Part shown: one piece after another, positions 9,462 through 17,440 of the stretch
Layout: each line of letters opens with the position of its first letter
Numbering within the stretch: position 1 is the first letter of the stretch
From: Arsenicicoccus cauae
GTDB lineage: Bacteria > Actinomycetota > Actinomycetes > Actinomycetales > Dermatophilaceae
Length of the DNA: 64,000 nucleotides
NCBI RefSeq assembly: GCF_009707125.1
Contig: NZ_WLVL01000057.1
Location: forward strand, 18,567-82,566
Direction: 5' to 3'
Notes under the pieces: model-generated
Told to the model about the DNA's origin: nothing
What the model saw: the letters and a program-made list of their open reading frames with translations, nothing else
Databases searched by the model: none
Translations under genes and position numbers: made by a program

Positions 9462-9734
9462 ATGTTGGGCACCATCATCACCGCCATCATCATCGGCGCC
9501 ATCATCGGCGGCCTCGCCCGTCTGGTCATGCCGGGCAACCAGAACATCTCGGTCCTGATGACGATCGTCCTGGGCATCCTCGGCTCGGCCATCGGCTCCT
9601 GGCTGGTCTCCCAGTTCGGCTACCGCAACTCGTCCGGCGGCATCGCCTGGATCGCCGTCCTGGCCGGCGTCGTCGTGGCGGCCATCCTCATCTCGATCTA
9701 CCTCAGCATGACCGGTCGCAAGGGCCGCGTCTGA
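9462..9734 (+). CDS. GlsB/YeaQ/YmgE family stress-associated membrane protein
   Basis: Small hydrophobic protein (90 aa) of the transglycosylase-associated (YeaQ/YmgE/GlsB) family, linked to general stress responses in bacteria; the molecular role is unclear. Three membrane segments are visible: IITAIIIGAIIGGLARLVM, VLMTIVLGILGSAIGSWLV and IAWIAVLAGVVVAAILISIY, with the family glycine pattern and a short basic tail GRKGRV. ATG 9462 has a strong AAGGAGAG ribosome site. The 210-bp upstream region also holds a 13-nt palindrome at 9374-9386, a candidate control site. A hairpin follows the gene. Confidence 0.9.
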   Translation: MLGTIITAIIIGAIIGGLARLVMPGNQNISVLMTIVLGILGSAIGSWLVSQFGYRNSSGGIAWIAVLAGVVVAAILISIYLSMTGRKGRV

Positions 9735-9747
9735 CCTGCGCCCACAC

Positions 9748-9770
9748 CGTATGCCGGAGGGCGGCATACG
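9748..9770. terminator. Bidirectional hairpin terminator
   Basis: Perfect 9-bp stem CGTATGCCG / CGGCATACG with loop GAGGG, placed between the convergent glsB-like and ferritin-like genes. There is no T-tract, as is usual in actinobacteria. Confidence 0.75.
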
Positions 9771-9777
9771 TGCGTGG

Positions 9778-10437
9778 TCAAGCGGTCAGGCCGAGCCGGG
9801 ACATGCGCTCGGTGTGGGCCTCGGCGAGCCGGGTGAACATCCGCGACAGTTCGACGAGGTCGTCGCCCGGGACGAGCAGGGCGACCAGCTCCGGGTGCAC
9901 CGCGGCAAGCTGCTGGGCCTGGGACATCGCCTCGCCCATGAGCCGACGCCCCCACAGGGACAAGCGGCCGGCCGCGGCCGGATCGGCGTCCAGGACCTTG
10001 CGGAGCTCCTGCTGCACGAACTCCGCCTTGCCCTCCGACTGGAGCACCCGGTGCATGAGCGGCCGCTCCGCCTCGCCCACGAAGTCGCTCGCCTCGCGGT
10101 AGAGGTCCATCGCCAGCCCGTCGCCCACATAGGCGTTGACCAGTCGCTCTGCCCAGGACCCGGGAGCGGTGCGACGGTGGAAGGCGTCGATGGCGTCCAC
10201 GAACGGGGCCATGGCCTCCTGCGGGTCGGCGCCCAGCTCGCGGAGCCGCTGCTCAAGGGCCTCGTAGTGCCGGAACTCGCGAGCTGCCAGCCGTCCCAGC
10301 CCGGCCCGGGCGGCCGTCGTCGGGGCCAGCTCGCTGTCCCCGGCCAGCCGGGCGAAGCCCGTGAGCTCGCCGTACGCCAGGGCTGCCAGGAGCTCGACCA
10401 CGCCGTTGTGGGGTGCGGTGGACGCTGTGGGGGTCAT
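9778..10437 (-). CDS. Ferritin-like fold protein (Rv3210c family)
   Basis: Alpha-helical ferritin-like domain protein of 219 aa, conserved next to rhlE in actinobacteria (Rv3210c in M. tuberculosis). Glu/His-rich helices that could hold a di-metal centre are visible: YGELTGFARLAGD, REFRHYEALEQRL and SEGKAEFVQQEL. The family is sometimes likened to the MiaE tRNA hydroxylase fold, but no substrate is established. ATG 10437 is chosen; GTG 10443 two codons upstream is an alternative. Divergent from rhlE. Confidence 0.82.
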   Translation of the reverse strand: MTPTASTAPHNGVVELLAALAYGELTGFARLAGDSELAPTTAARAGLGRLAAREFRHYEALEQRLRELGADPQEAMAPFVDAIDAFHRRTAPGSWAERLVNAYVGDGLAMDLYREASDFVGEAERPLMHRVLQSEGKAEFVQQELRKVLDADPAAAGRLSLWGRRLMGEAMSQAQQLAAVHPELVALLVPGDDLVELSRMFTRLAEAHTERMSRLGLTA

Positions 10438-10464
10438 GTGCACCCAGAGTAGTCGGCCCGCCGG

Positions 10465-10470
10465 TAGACT
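10465..10470 (+). promoter_or_regulatory. Candidate -10 for rhlE transcript
   Basis: TAGACT, 45 bp before the leader ORF and 180 bp before rhlE. It implies an mRNA leader of roughly 175 nt. No convincing -35 is visible. Confidence 0.4.
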
Positions 10471-10515
10471 GGGGCGGACCAAGGTGCCCGGTCGGCACGA
10501 ATCCAGGAGGACCAC

Positions 10516-10578
10516 GTGGTCCCCTCCGCAGCGCTCAGGCTGCCCGAAGACCTCCGATCGGCTCCGCTCACCACGTGA
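10516..10578 (+). CDS. Possible 20-codon leader peptide upstream of rhlE
   Basis: Short reading frame starting with GTG, 5 nt after a perfect AGGAGG (10505-10510), encoding MVPSALRLPEDLRSAPLTT plus stop. The ribosome site is stronger than that of rhlE itself, which lies 72 nt beyond the stop. It could be a regulatory upstream ORF. No homology is known to me, so it remains a prediction from the ribosome site and frame only. Confidence 0.4.
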   Translation: MVPSAALRLPEDLRSAPLTT

Positions 10579-10650
10579 GCCTCGTCGCAGGTCGCCGGCC
10601 GCCCCGCGGCTGTAGCCCCGGCGGCTCACCCTGCCCGACAGGACACCAGC

Positions 10651-12246
10651 ATGACTGATCCCGACCTCGACACCTCCGTCGACGAGCAGACTCGCGCCGA
10701 GGCCGCGCAGGTCGCCCCCGAGCTGACCTTCGCCGACTTCGACGTCCACCCGGACATCGTGGCCTCGCTGGCCGCGCTCGGCATCGAGCACCCCTTCCCC
10801 ATCCAAGCCATGACCCTTCCGGTCGCCCTGGGCGGCCACGACATCATCGGCCAGGCCAAGACCGGCACGGGCAAGACCCTGGGGTTCGGCATCCCGATGC
10901 TCGACCGGGTCGTCTCCCCGTCCGACGAGGGTTTCGCCGACCTGCGTCACGCCGGCAAGCCGCAGGCCCTGGCTGTCGCGCCCACCCGTGAGCTCGCCGT
11001 GCAGGTCGCCGGCGACCTCGAGCGAGCAGGGCGTCGGCGCGGCGTGCGCATCGCGACCATCTACGGCGGGCGCGCCTTCGAGCCCCAGGTCGAGCAGCTG
11101 CAGCGCGGCGTCGAGATCGTGGTGGGCACTCCCGGACGCCTGCTCGACCTCGCCAAGCAGGGGCACCTTGACCTCTCGCATGCCTCGATCGTCGTCCTGG
11201 ACGAGGCCGACGAGATGCTCGACCTGGGCTTCCTGCCCGACGTCGAGCGGATCCTGGCGCTCACCGCCCCCAGCCGGCAGATGATGCTCTTCTCCGCCAC
11301 GATGCCCGGTGCCGTCGTCGCGCTGGCCCGCCGCTACATGAGCCAGCCCACGCACATCCGCGCGATGGGCGACGAGACCGAGAACAAGCACACCGTCAAG
11401 GCCATCGAGCAGTTCGTCTACCGCGCCCACGCCCTCGACAAGGTCGAGATGCTCGCCCGCATGATGCAGGCCAGGGACCGCGGCCTGACCATCATCTTCA
11501 GCCGCACCAAGCGCACGGCGGCCAAGGTGGCCGACGAGCTCACCGACCGCGGCTTCGCGGCCGGTGCGATCCACGGCGACCTCGGCCAGGGTGCGCGGGA
11601 GCAGGCGCTGCGCGCGTTCCGCAACGGCAAGATCGACATCCTCGTAGCCACCGACGTCGCCGCCCGCGGCATCGACGTCGAGAACGTCACGCACGTCGTC
11701 AACTACCAGTGCCCCGAGGACGAGAAGACCTACGTCCACCGGATCGGCCGCACCGGCCGCGCAGGCCACACCGGCATCGCCGTGACCTTCGTCGACTGGG
11801 ACGACGCGCCCCGCTGGGGCCTGATCAACAAGGCCCTCGACCTCGGGATCCCCGAGGCCGTGGAGACCTACTCCTCCTCCCCGCACCTGTACACCGACCT
11901 CGACATCCCGGAGGGCACCAAGGGGCGGCTCCCCCGGGCCGCCCGCACGCGGGAGGGCCTGGACGCCGAGCGTCTCGAGGACCTCGGCGAGACCGGCCAG
12001 CGTGCCGGCAAGGGGCGTCAGGGTGGCGGGGGTGGCCGCCGAGCCCGTGACGGCGGCAGCGGGGGACGCGACGGTGGCCGCGGCGACCGGGATGGCTCCC
12101 ACGGCACCACCGAACGTGATCGCCGGTCCCCGGATGGCGGTGACGGTGGCCCGGCCCGCCCGCGTCGCAACCGCAGCCGCCGCCGCACCCGCGGTGGGCG
12201 CCCGATCGACGGCCAGGCTCCCACGCAGGGCGGTCAGGACTCCTGA
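10651..12246 (+). CDS. rhlE: DEAD-box ATP-dependent RNA helicase RhlE
   Basis: RNA-unwinding helicase of 531 aa (Rv3211 homologue), acting in RNA remodelling and decay and often cold-linked. All core motifs are present in order: Q motif FPIQAMTLPVALGG, Walker A AKTGTGKT, PTREL, DEAD in VVLDEADEMLDLGF, SAT in LFSATMPG, and HRIGRTGRAG. After about residue 430 comes a long low-complexity tail rich in Arg and Gly (GGGGGRRARDGGSGGRDGG type), typical of RNA-binding RGG tails. ATG 10651 has AGGA 8 nt upstream. The leader of about 180 nt contains a short ORF with a strong ribosome site. A perfect hairpin follows. Confidence 0.94.
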   Translation: MTDPDLDTSVDEQTRAEAAQVAPELTFADFDVHPDIVASLAALGIEHPFPIQAMTLPVALGGHDIIGQAKTGTGKTLGFGIPMLDRVVSPSDEGFADLRHAGKPQALAVAPTRELAVQVAGDLERAGRRRGVRIATIYGGRAFEPQVEQLQRGVEIVVGTPGRLLDLAKQGHLDLSHASIVVLDEADEMLDLGFLPDVERILALTAPSRQMMLFSATMPGAVVALARRYMSQPTHIRAMGDETENKHTVKAIEQFVYRAHALDKVEMLARMMQARDRGLTIIFSRTKRTAAKVADELTDRGFAAGAIHGDLGQGAREQALRAFRNGKIDILVATDVAARGIDVENVTHVVNYQCPEDEKTYVHRIGRTGRAGHTGIAVTFVDWDDAPRWGLINKALDLGIPEAVETYSSSPHLYTDLDIPEGTKGRLPRAARTREGLDAERLEDLGETGQRAGKGRQGGGGGRRARDGGSGGRDGGRGDRDGSHGTTERDRRSPDGGDGGPARPRRNRSRRRTRGGRPIDGQAPTQGGQDS

Positions 12247-12286
12247 CGCAGGCGCCGCACGGCACCCTAGGTCTGCTGACTGCGCA

Positions 12287-12328
12287 GGTCACGGGCCCCT
12301 CGACGACATCGTCGAGGGGCCCGTGACC
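12287..12328. terminator. Strong rhlE terminator hairpin
   Basis: Perfect inverted repeat with 20-bp arms (12287-12306 and 12309-12328) and a 2-nt CA centre, 40 bp after the rhlE stop. GTGTTGTCC follows, so only a weak T-tract is present. Confidence 0.85.
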
Positions 12329-12446
12329 GTGTTGTCCGATTTGCCAGGCGGCGGTCAGACCCGACACAGTGGTTGCTTCCTGGGGACGACCAACGACGGG
12401 CCGGGATCCTCGGGGGGTCTGCTGGCCTCCTGAGGAGGAACCACCC

Positions 12447-14333
12447 ATGTCCGATCAACCACCACGCACGGTGACGACTAACCCGACCGACGGAACCAGC
12501 GCGAAGCCCGACAGCACGGGGAGTCCGGCGCCCCAGGCGCCCGCGTCGGACGGCGCACCTGCTCCCGGTCACGACCACGAGCTCCTGACCGGCCTCACCA
12601 ATCCCCTGCCGGAGTCCCAGCCGCGTCGGCCCGGGGTCGACCGGATCACCTTCGGTACCACCGCCGCCATCGCGCTCGGGTTCGTCGTGTGGGGCTTCGT
12701 CGGAACGTCATCGCTCTCGACCGCCTCCTCCTCGGCCCTGGACTGGGTGATGACCAACGCCGGCTGGAGCTTCGTGCTCATGGCCTCGATGTTCGTCGTG
12801 TTCGTCCTGTGGCTGGCGGCCAGCAAGTACGGCGAGATCCCGCTCGGCTCCGACCGCGAGGAGCCGGAGTTCTCCACCCGCTCCTGGATCGCCATGATGT
12901 TCAGCGCGGGCATGGGCATCGGTCTGATGTTCTACGGCACCGCCGAGCCCCTCAGCCACTACATCGCGCCGCCGCCGCGCTCGGGCGTGACCGGTCAGCA
13001 GCCGGAGGCGGTGCAGATCGCCATGGCGACCACGCTGTTCCACTGGTCCCTGCACCCCTGGGCCATCTACGCCGTCGTCGGCGTCGCCATCGCCTACTCG
13101 ACCTTCCGCAAGGGGCGCAGCCAGCTCATCTCGTCGGTCTTTGCCCCGCTGCTCGGCCGTCACCGTGCCACGGGCCCGATCGGCCGCGTGATCGACATCC
13201 TGGCGATCTTTGCCACGCTCTTCGGCTCCGCCGCGTCGCTGGGCCTCGGGGCGCTGCAGATCGGCGCCGGTCTGGAGCTCAACGGCTGGGCCGCCGGCGT
13301 CACCGCTCCGCTGCTGGTCGGGATCATCGCCGTCCTGACCGTCTGCTTCATCGCCTCCGCGGTCAGCGGCATCGCCCGTGGCGTGGAGATGCTCTCAAAC
13401 GTCAACATGGTCCTCGCGCTGCTGCTCGCCGTCTTCGTCTTCCTCGTCGGCCCCACCCTGTTCATCCTCGACCTCCCGCCCAACGCCCTGGGGTCCTACG
13501 CCGACCAGCTGGCCCGCATGGCGGCTCGGTCCGACGCCAGCGGCCTCGAGCCGATGAAGGCGTGGCTGTCCAGCTGGACGGTCTTCTACTGGGCGTGGTG
13601 GATCTCGTGGACGCCGTTCGTCGGGATGTTCATCGCCCGCATCTCACGCGGCCGTACCATCCGGCAGTTCGTGACCGGCGTGCTGCTCGTCCCGAGCCTC
13701 GTCTCCCTCGTGTGGTTCGCGATCTTCGGCGGCGCCGCCATCGACGCCCAGCGCACCCACCAGGACATGGCCAGCTCGGTGGACGGCGTGCTGACCGTCG
13801 ACACCAACGCCTCGCTCTTCCAGCTGCTCAACCACTATCCCTTCGCGGGCGTCACGACGGTGCTCGTGATGATCCTGGTCGCCATCTTCTTCGTCTCGGG
13901 CGCCGACGCCGCATCCATCGTGATGGGTACCCTCTCGGAGTACGGCACCATCGAGCCGACGCGCAAGACCGTGGTCTTCTGGGGCGCGGCCACCGGGGCC
14001 GTGGCGGCGGTCATGCTGCTCGCGGGCAGCATCGCCGGTGACATGAAGGAAGCCCTCAACGGGCTGCAGAGCATGACGATCGTGTCGGCTCTCCCCTTCG
14101 GGATCGTGATGGCGGCGCTGTGCGTGGCCCTGGTCAAGGACCTGCGGACCGACCCGGTCGTGCGTCGCGCCGACCTGGCCACGCGCCTGGTCAACGAGGC
14201 CGTCGTCAAGGGCATCACCGACAACGGCCATGACGACCTCGAGATCGTCGTGCGACCGGTGGGCGAGCCCGACCCGGAGCCCACGCGCACCCGCGTCTGG
14301 GACCGGCTGATCAAGACCTACACCCGCAGCTGA
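12447..14333 (+). CDS. BCCT family betaine/choline/carnitine transporter
   Basis: Secondary transporter of 628 aa for quaternary-ammonium osmolytes such as glycine betaine, proline betaine or choline. It has a 65-residue disordered, Pro/Ser-rich N-terminal tail, then 12 membrane segments. The BCCT signature is intact: YWAWWISWTPFVGMFIARIS and RGRTIRQF near residues 380-410, plus GMGIGLMFYGTAEPL. The C-terminal tail is short and charged, so BetP-like osmosensing cannot be assumed. ATG 12447 is set by GAGGAGGAA 6 nt upstream; an in-frame ATG at 12369 lacks a ribosome site. The gene stands alone, with hairpins on both sides. Confidence 0.92.
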   Translation: MSDQPPRTVTTNPTDGTSAKPDSTGSPAPQAPASDGAPAPGHDHELLTGLTNPLPESQPRRPGVDRITFGTTAAIALGFVVWGFVGTSSLSTASSSALDWVMTNAGWSFVLMASMFVVFVLWLAASKYGEIPLGSDREEPEFSTRSWIAMMFSAGMGIGLMFYGTAEPLSHYIAPPPRSGVTGQQPEAVQIAMATTLFHWSLHPWAIYAVVGVAIAYSTFRKGRSQLISSVFAPLLGRHRATGPIGRVIDILAIFATLFGSAASLGLGALQIGAGLELNGWAAGVTAPLLVGIIAVLTVCFIASAVSGIARGVEMLSNVNMVLALLLAVFVFLVGPTLFILDLPPNALGSYADQLARMAARSDASGLEPMKAWLSSWTVFYWAWWISWTPFVGMFIARISRGRTIRQFVTGVLLVPSLVSLVWFAIFGGAAIDAQRTHQDMASSVDGVLTVDTNASLFQLLNHYPFAGVTTVLVMILVAIFFVSGADAASIVMGTLSEYGTIEPTRKTVVFWGAATGAVAAVMLLAGSIAGDMKEALNGLQSMTIVSALPFGIVMAALCVALVKDLRTDPVVRRADLATRLVNEAVVKGITDNGHDDLEIVVRPVGEPDPEPTRTRVWDRLIKTYTRS

Positions 14334-14344
14334 CCCAGGTCTGC

Positions 14345-14368
14345 CCCCGGCGACCGAATGCGCCGGGG
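14345..14368. terminator. Hairpin after BCCT gene
   Basis: CCCCGGCG / CGCCGGGG, 8-bp perfect stem with an 8-nt loop, 12 bp after the BCCT stop and between convergent genes. Confidence 0.65.
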
Positions 14369-14378
14369 ACGGGAGCCA

Positions 14379-14436
14379 CCGAGGGGTCGCGCATGTCCTG
14401 TCGCACGACGTGCCGGATGACGTCGTGACCCCTCGG
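14379..14436. terminator. Nested hairpin between convergent genes
   Basis: Outer arms CCGAGGGGTC (14379-14388) and GACCCCTCGG (14427-14436) enclose a second inverted repeat CACGACGT / ACGTCGTG (14404-14427). It probably terminates the RecB-like gene, whose stop is at 14464. Confidence 0.6.
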
Positions 14437-14463
14437 CGGCCCGCACGACCCCACTCGAGTCGG

Positions 14464-15345
14464 TCACGCCGGGTCGTCCGGCTCCAGGGCCGCCCACGGT
14501 GAGCGTTCGGGCACCTGGCTGCCCTCTGCGCAGTGCGCGCGGTAGTCGCACCACCCGCACAACGCCGACACGCGCGGAGGGAACTGGTCGGACTCGGGGC
14601 CGCGCCCCTGGAAGTCGGCGTCCGCGCGACGCAGGTCGAGCGCGATGGACTCCACCTCGGCGACCTTGCGGTCCAGGGACTCGGGCGTGTGCCGGTGCCG
14701 CGCCACGGTGCCCGTGGGCACGTGGTGCAGCTCGACGTCCACGCAGGGCCGCTGGAACATGCGGGCGACCGCCACGGCATACATCGCCATGGGCAGGGAG
14801 GTCCGCAGCTCCTCCACCGTGGAGGGCCGTCGTGAGGTCTTGTAGTCGACGACCACGAGCGCCCTGCCCCCGTCCGAAGTCGGCCGATCGTCGAGCCGGT
14901 CGATCCTCCCGGTCAGGGCCACGGTCCGCGTGCGGACCGAGACGGTGCGCTCGATCCCGGTCGGACGGTTGCCGGGCGCGATCCCTCGCAGGTAGTCCGT
15001 GACCTCCTGCTGAGCCGTCCGCAGCCAGCGGCGGGACATGGCGGAGTCCCGGAAGCCCACGTCGACCCAGCTCTCCGCGACCAGGGCGTGCGCCCGGTCC
15101 ACCGACCACTCGGCGACGGGGACGTCCCACCAGTCGCGCAGGGCGTTGTGCACGGCGATGCCGAGGCTGGTGTGGGCGCGCTGCGGGGCGGCCTGGGGCT
15201 TGGGGCGGTCGAGGTACTGCAGTCGGTAGCGCCGCGGGCAGTCGAGGTAGGCGAGCAGGCGGGACGGGCTGGCTGAGTACAGGCGCTGCGGCATGCCGGC
15301 GAAGGTGCCCTGGCCGGCCGGCTGGTCCGTGGACTGCTGCGTCAT
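14464..15345 (-). CDS. RecB-family PD-(D/E)XK exonuclease with Fe-S cluster
   Basis: Stand-alone nuclease of 293 aa, related to the actinobacterial RecB-like protein Rv2119 and to Cas4/AddB nuclease domains. It begins with SPSRLLAYLDCPRRYRLQYL, which supplies one cysteine. The catalytic core is GRIDRLDD followed by VVVDYKTS, and CGWCDYRAHC supplies three more cysteines near the C terminus, the usual pattern for a 4Fe-4S cluster. The role in DNA repair is inferred. ATG 15345 is chosen because TAGGGT lies 7 nt upstream, a leaderless layout; a GTG 18 nt earlier falls inside that element. Gene ends face the BCCT gene. Confidence 0.85.
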   Translation of the reverse strand: MTQQSTDQPAGQGTFAGMPQRLYSASPSRLLAYLDCPRRYRLQYLDRPKPQAAPQRAHTSLGIAVHNALRDWWDVPVAEWSVDRAHALVAESWVDVGFRDSAMSRRWLRTAQQEVTDYLRGIAPGNRPTGIERTVSVRTRTVALTGRIDRLDDRPTSDGGRALVVVDYKTSRRPSTVEELRTSLPMAMYAVAVARMFQRPCVDVELHHVPTGTVARHRHTPESLDRKVAEVESIALDLRRADADFQGRGPESDQFPPRVSALCGWCDYRAHCAEGSQVPERSPWAALEPDDPA

Positions 15346-15352
15346 GCCTGCG

Positions 15353-15358
15353 ACCCTA
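15353..15358 (-). promoter_or_regulatory. -10 element for leaderless RecB-like gene
   Basis: TAGGGT on the minus strand, 7 nt before ATG 15345, placing the transcription start at the start codon. Confidence 0.5.
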
Positions 15359-15442
15359 GGCACGTCGCCCGGAGCGAGCCACGCACCGCGCCGCCCTGTG
15401 GACGAGCGGGCTCGGGACGCGACGCGCTGTGGACGGCGGGGG

Positions 15443-16291
15443 TCAGGGACGCAGCACGGGCACGCCGCTCGCCCGGTCCTCGATCTGCTCCAGCACCCCG
15501 GGCGCCGTCGTGTGCTCGCCGATGCGGTTGAGCTTGCCGTCGCCGTGGTAGTCGCTGGACCCGGTCTGGAGCAGCCGCAGGGACCTGGCCATCGCGGCTC
15601 CGTGGGCGCGTTGGCGCGGGTCGTGATCGCGGTGGTCGATCTCCAGGCCGGCGAGACCCGCCTCGGCCATCGCCTCGATCACGGCGTCGTCGACCACGCG
15701 CCCACGCTTGGCGGCGAACGGGTGCGCCATCACCGGCACGCCCCCGGCCGCGATCACGAGCCGCACCGCCTCGACGGGGTCGGGTGCGTAGTGGGAGACG
15801 TAGTAGGGCGACCCGTCGTGCAGGTAGTCGCGGAAGACCGCGTTGCGGTCGGGCAGGGCACCGAGCGACACCAGGGCGTCCGCGATGTGCGGCCGCCCGA
15901 TCGTGGCGCCCTCCCGCGCCTGCGCCAGGACGGTGTCGTAGGTCAGGTCGGGGAAGGGCTCCTGCAGCCGCTCGACGATGCGCCGCGCGCGGCTCTCGCG
16001 CGACTGCCGGGCGTGCTCGATCTCGGCGCGCAGCCCCGCGTCGGCGGGGTCGTGCAGGTAGGCCAGCAGGTGGATGCCGATGCCCCGGTGGGCGCACGAC
16101 ATCTCCATCCCGCGCACGAGCGCCACGCCGGTCTCCTCGACGACGCTCGCCGCCTCGTCCCAGCCGCTCGTCGTGTCGTGGTCGGTGAGCGCGACGACGT
16201 CCAGCCCGGCGTCGCGTCCCGCCCGCAGCACGTCCCCGGGCGGTTGCGTGCCGTCGCTCGCCAGCGAGTGCGTGTGCAGGTCGATGCGCAT
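15443..16291 (-). CDS. PHP-domain phosphoesterase
   Basis: Metal-dependent phosphoesterase of 282 aa of the PHP superfamily (TrpH/RNase AM type). The metal-binding motifs are all visible: DLHTHSLASDG at the N terminus, LTDHDT, GMEMSC, RPHIA, AHPF and GSSDYHG near the C terminus. Relatives remove 3-prime,5-prime-bisphosphate nucleotide phosphate or trim 5-prime ends of RNA; the substrate here is not determined. ATG 16291 is preceded by TAGATT with 6 nt spacing, a leaderless start. The gene lies between the RecB-like and MaoC genes, all on the minus strand but each with its own apparent control region. Confidence 0.88.
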   Translation of the reverse strand: MRIDLHTHSLASDGTQPPGDVLRAGRDAGLDVVALTDHDTTSGWDEAASVVEETGVALVRGMEMSCAHRGIGIHLLAYLHDPADAGLRAEIEHARQSRESRARRIVERLQEPFPDLTYDTVLAQAREGATIGRPHIADALVSLGALPDRNAVFRDYLHDGSPYYVSHYAPDPVEAVRLVIAAGGVPVMAHPFAAKRGRVVDDAVIEAMAEAGLAGLEIDHRDHDPRQRAHGAAMARSLRLLQTGSSDYHGDGKLNRIGEHTTAPGVLEQIEDRASGVPVLRP

Positions 16292-16297
16292 CCCGCC

Positions 16298-16303
16298 AAT
16301 CTA
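16298..16303 (-). promoter_or_regulatory. -10 element for leaderless PHP gene
   Basis: TAGATT on the minus strand followed by 6 nt and ATG 16291. Confidence 0.55.
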
Positions 16304-16326
16304 GGGCCTGCGCGCGTCCGGACGGG

Positions 16327-17382
16327 TCAGCGGCGGGGCATCAGGACGGTGTAGTCCAGGTCGAGCACGACGTGCGGCAGATATCTGCCGTCCTCGCCGC
16401 GTAGCGGGAAGTCCGCGCAGGGGTGGTCCTTGGCCGCGACGGTGCGGATCCGCAAGGCACCGACGTCGTGCCGGCCGGGCAGCTCGAGCCGCTCCAGCAC
16501 CTCCGACCACGCATAGATCGTGTCCCCGGCGAAGGTCGGGTTGGCGTGGTTGCCACCGTTCACGGCCGCCACGGACAGGGCGTTGCCCAGGCCGTTGAAG
16601 GACAGCGCCCGTGCGAGGGAGATGACGTGGCCCCCGTAGATCAGACGACGACCGGTCCTGGTGGTCGCCTGTGCGTGCTGGTCGAAGTGGACCTTGGCGG
16701 TGTTCTGGTAGAGCCGGGTGGCCAGCATGTGGTCCGACTCCTCGATGGTCATGCCGTCGGCGTGGTCGATCCGCTCGCCGACCTCGTAGTCGTCCCAGAG
16801 GTAGGGGCTGCCCGCGAGCGCCGTGTCGTAGCCCCCGACGACGCGCCACGGCACGACCAGGTCCTCGGCCGGCACCGCGCCCGGCAGCTCGGGGATGGTC
16901 GCCTCGCCGAGCTCGTCGGCCGCGACGCGAGAGCGTCGGTTGACCATCACCCAGCGCACGTAGTCCACGACCGCGACGTCGTGCTGGTTGCGCCCGATCG
17001 TCCGCACGTAGACGTTGCCGGTGGCCCCGCTGGAGTTGGGCTTCAGCCCGATCACCGTGGACGTGGCGGTCAGGGTGTCGCCGACGTGGACCGGAGCCCC
17101 GAACCGGCCCCCGGCATACCCGAGGTTGGCCACGGCGTTGAGCGAGACGTCCGGCACCGACTTGCCGAAGACCACGTGGAAGGCGAGCAGTCCGTCGACC
17201 GGCATCCGCTCCATCCCGAGTCCCCGGGCGAAGGTCTGCGCGGACGTCAGCGCGAACCGCGCGCCGTACAACGCGGTGTACAAGGAGACGTCACCCTCGG
17301 TGATGGTCCGGGGGGTCGCGTGGACGATCTCCTGCCCCAGCGCGAAGTCCTCGAAGTAGTTGCCGGCCATGGTCTTGGACAT
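16327..17382 (-). CDS. Two-domain MaoC-like dehydratase/hydratase
   Basis: Tandem hot-dog-fold protein of 351 aa of the MaoC/(R)-enoyl-CoA hydratase group. The N-terminal half starts with YFEDFALGQEIVHATPRTI and contains FALTSAQTFARGLG and LNAVANLGYAGG. The second half contains DDYEVGERIDH and IYGGHVISLARALSFNGLG, followed by VNGGNHANPTFAGDTIY. The architecture matches mesaconyl-CoA/beta-methylmalyl-CoA hydratase-like proteins, but no other gene of the ethylmalonyl-CoA pathway is adjacent, so the substrate is open. Start choice is between ATGs at 17391, 17382 and 17370; none has a good ribosome site, and 17382 gives a typical length. Confidence 0.8.
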   Translation of the reverse strand: MSKTMAGNYFEDFALGQEIVHATPRTITEGDVSLYTALYGARFALTSAQTFARGLGMERMPVDGLLAFHVVFGKSVPDVSLNAVANLGYAGGRFGAPVHVGDTLTATSTVIGLKPNSSGATGNVYVRTIGRNQHDVAVVDYVRWVMVNRRSRVAADELGEATIPELPGAVPAEDLVVPWRVVGGYDTALAGSPYLWDDYEVGERIDHADGMTIEESDHMLATRLYQNTAKVHFDQHAQATTRTGRRLIYGGHVISLARALSFNGLGNALSVAAVNGGNHANPTFAGDTIYAWSEVLERLELPGRHDVGALRIRTVAAKDHPCADFPLRGEDGRYLPHVVLDLDYTVLMPRR

Positions 17383-17440
17383 GGCGACCATGCTGCCGCA
17401 GCCCGTCTGCGGTCGGCACCCGGGCGCGGCGTGCCCTTGC

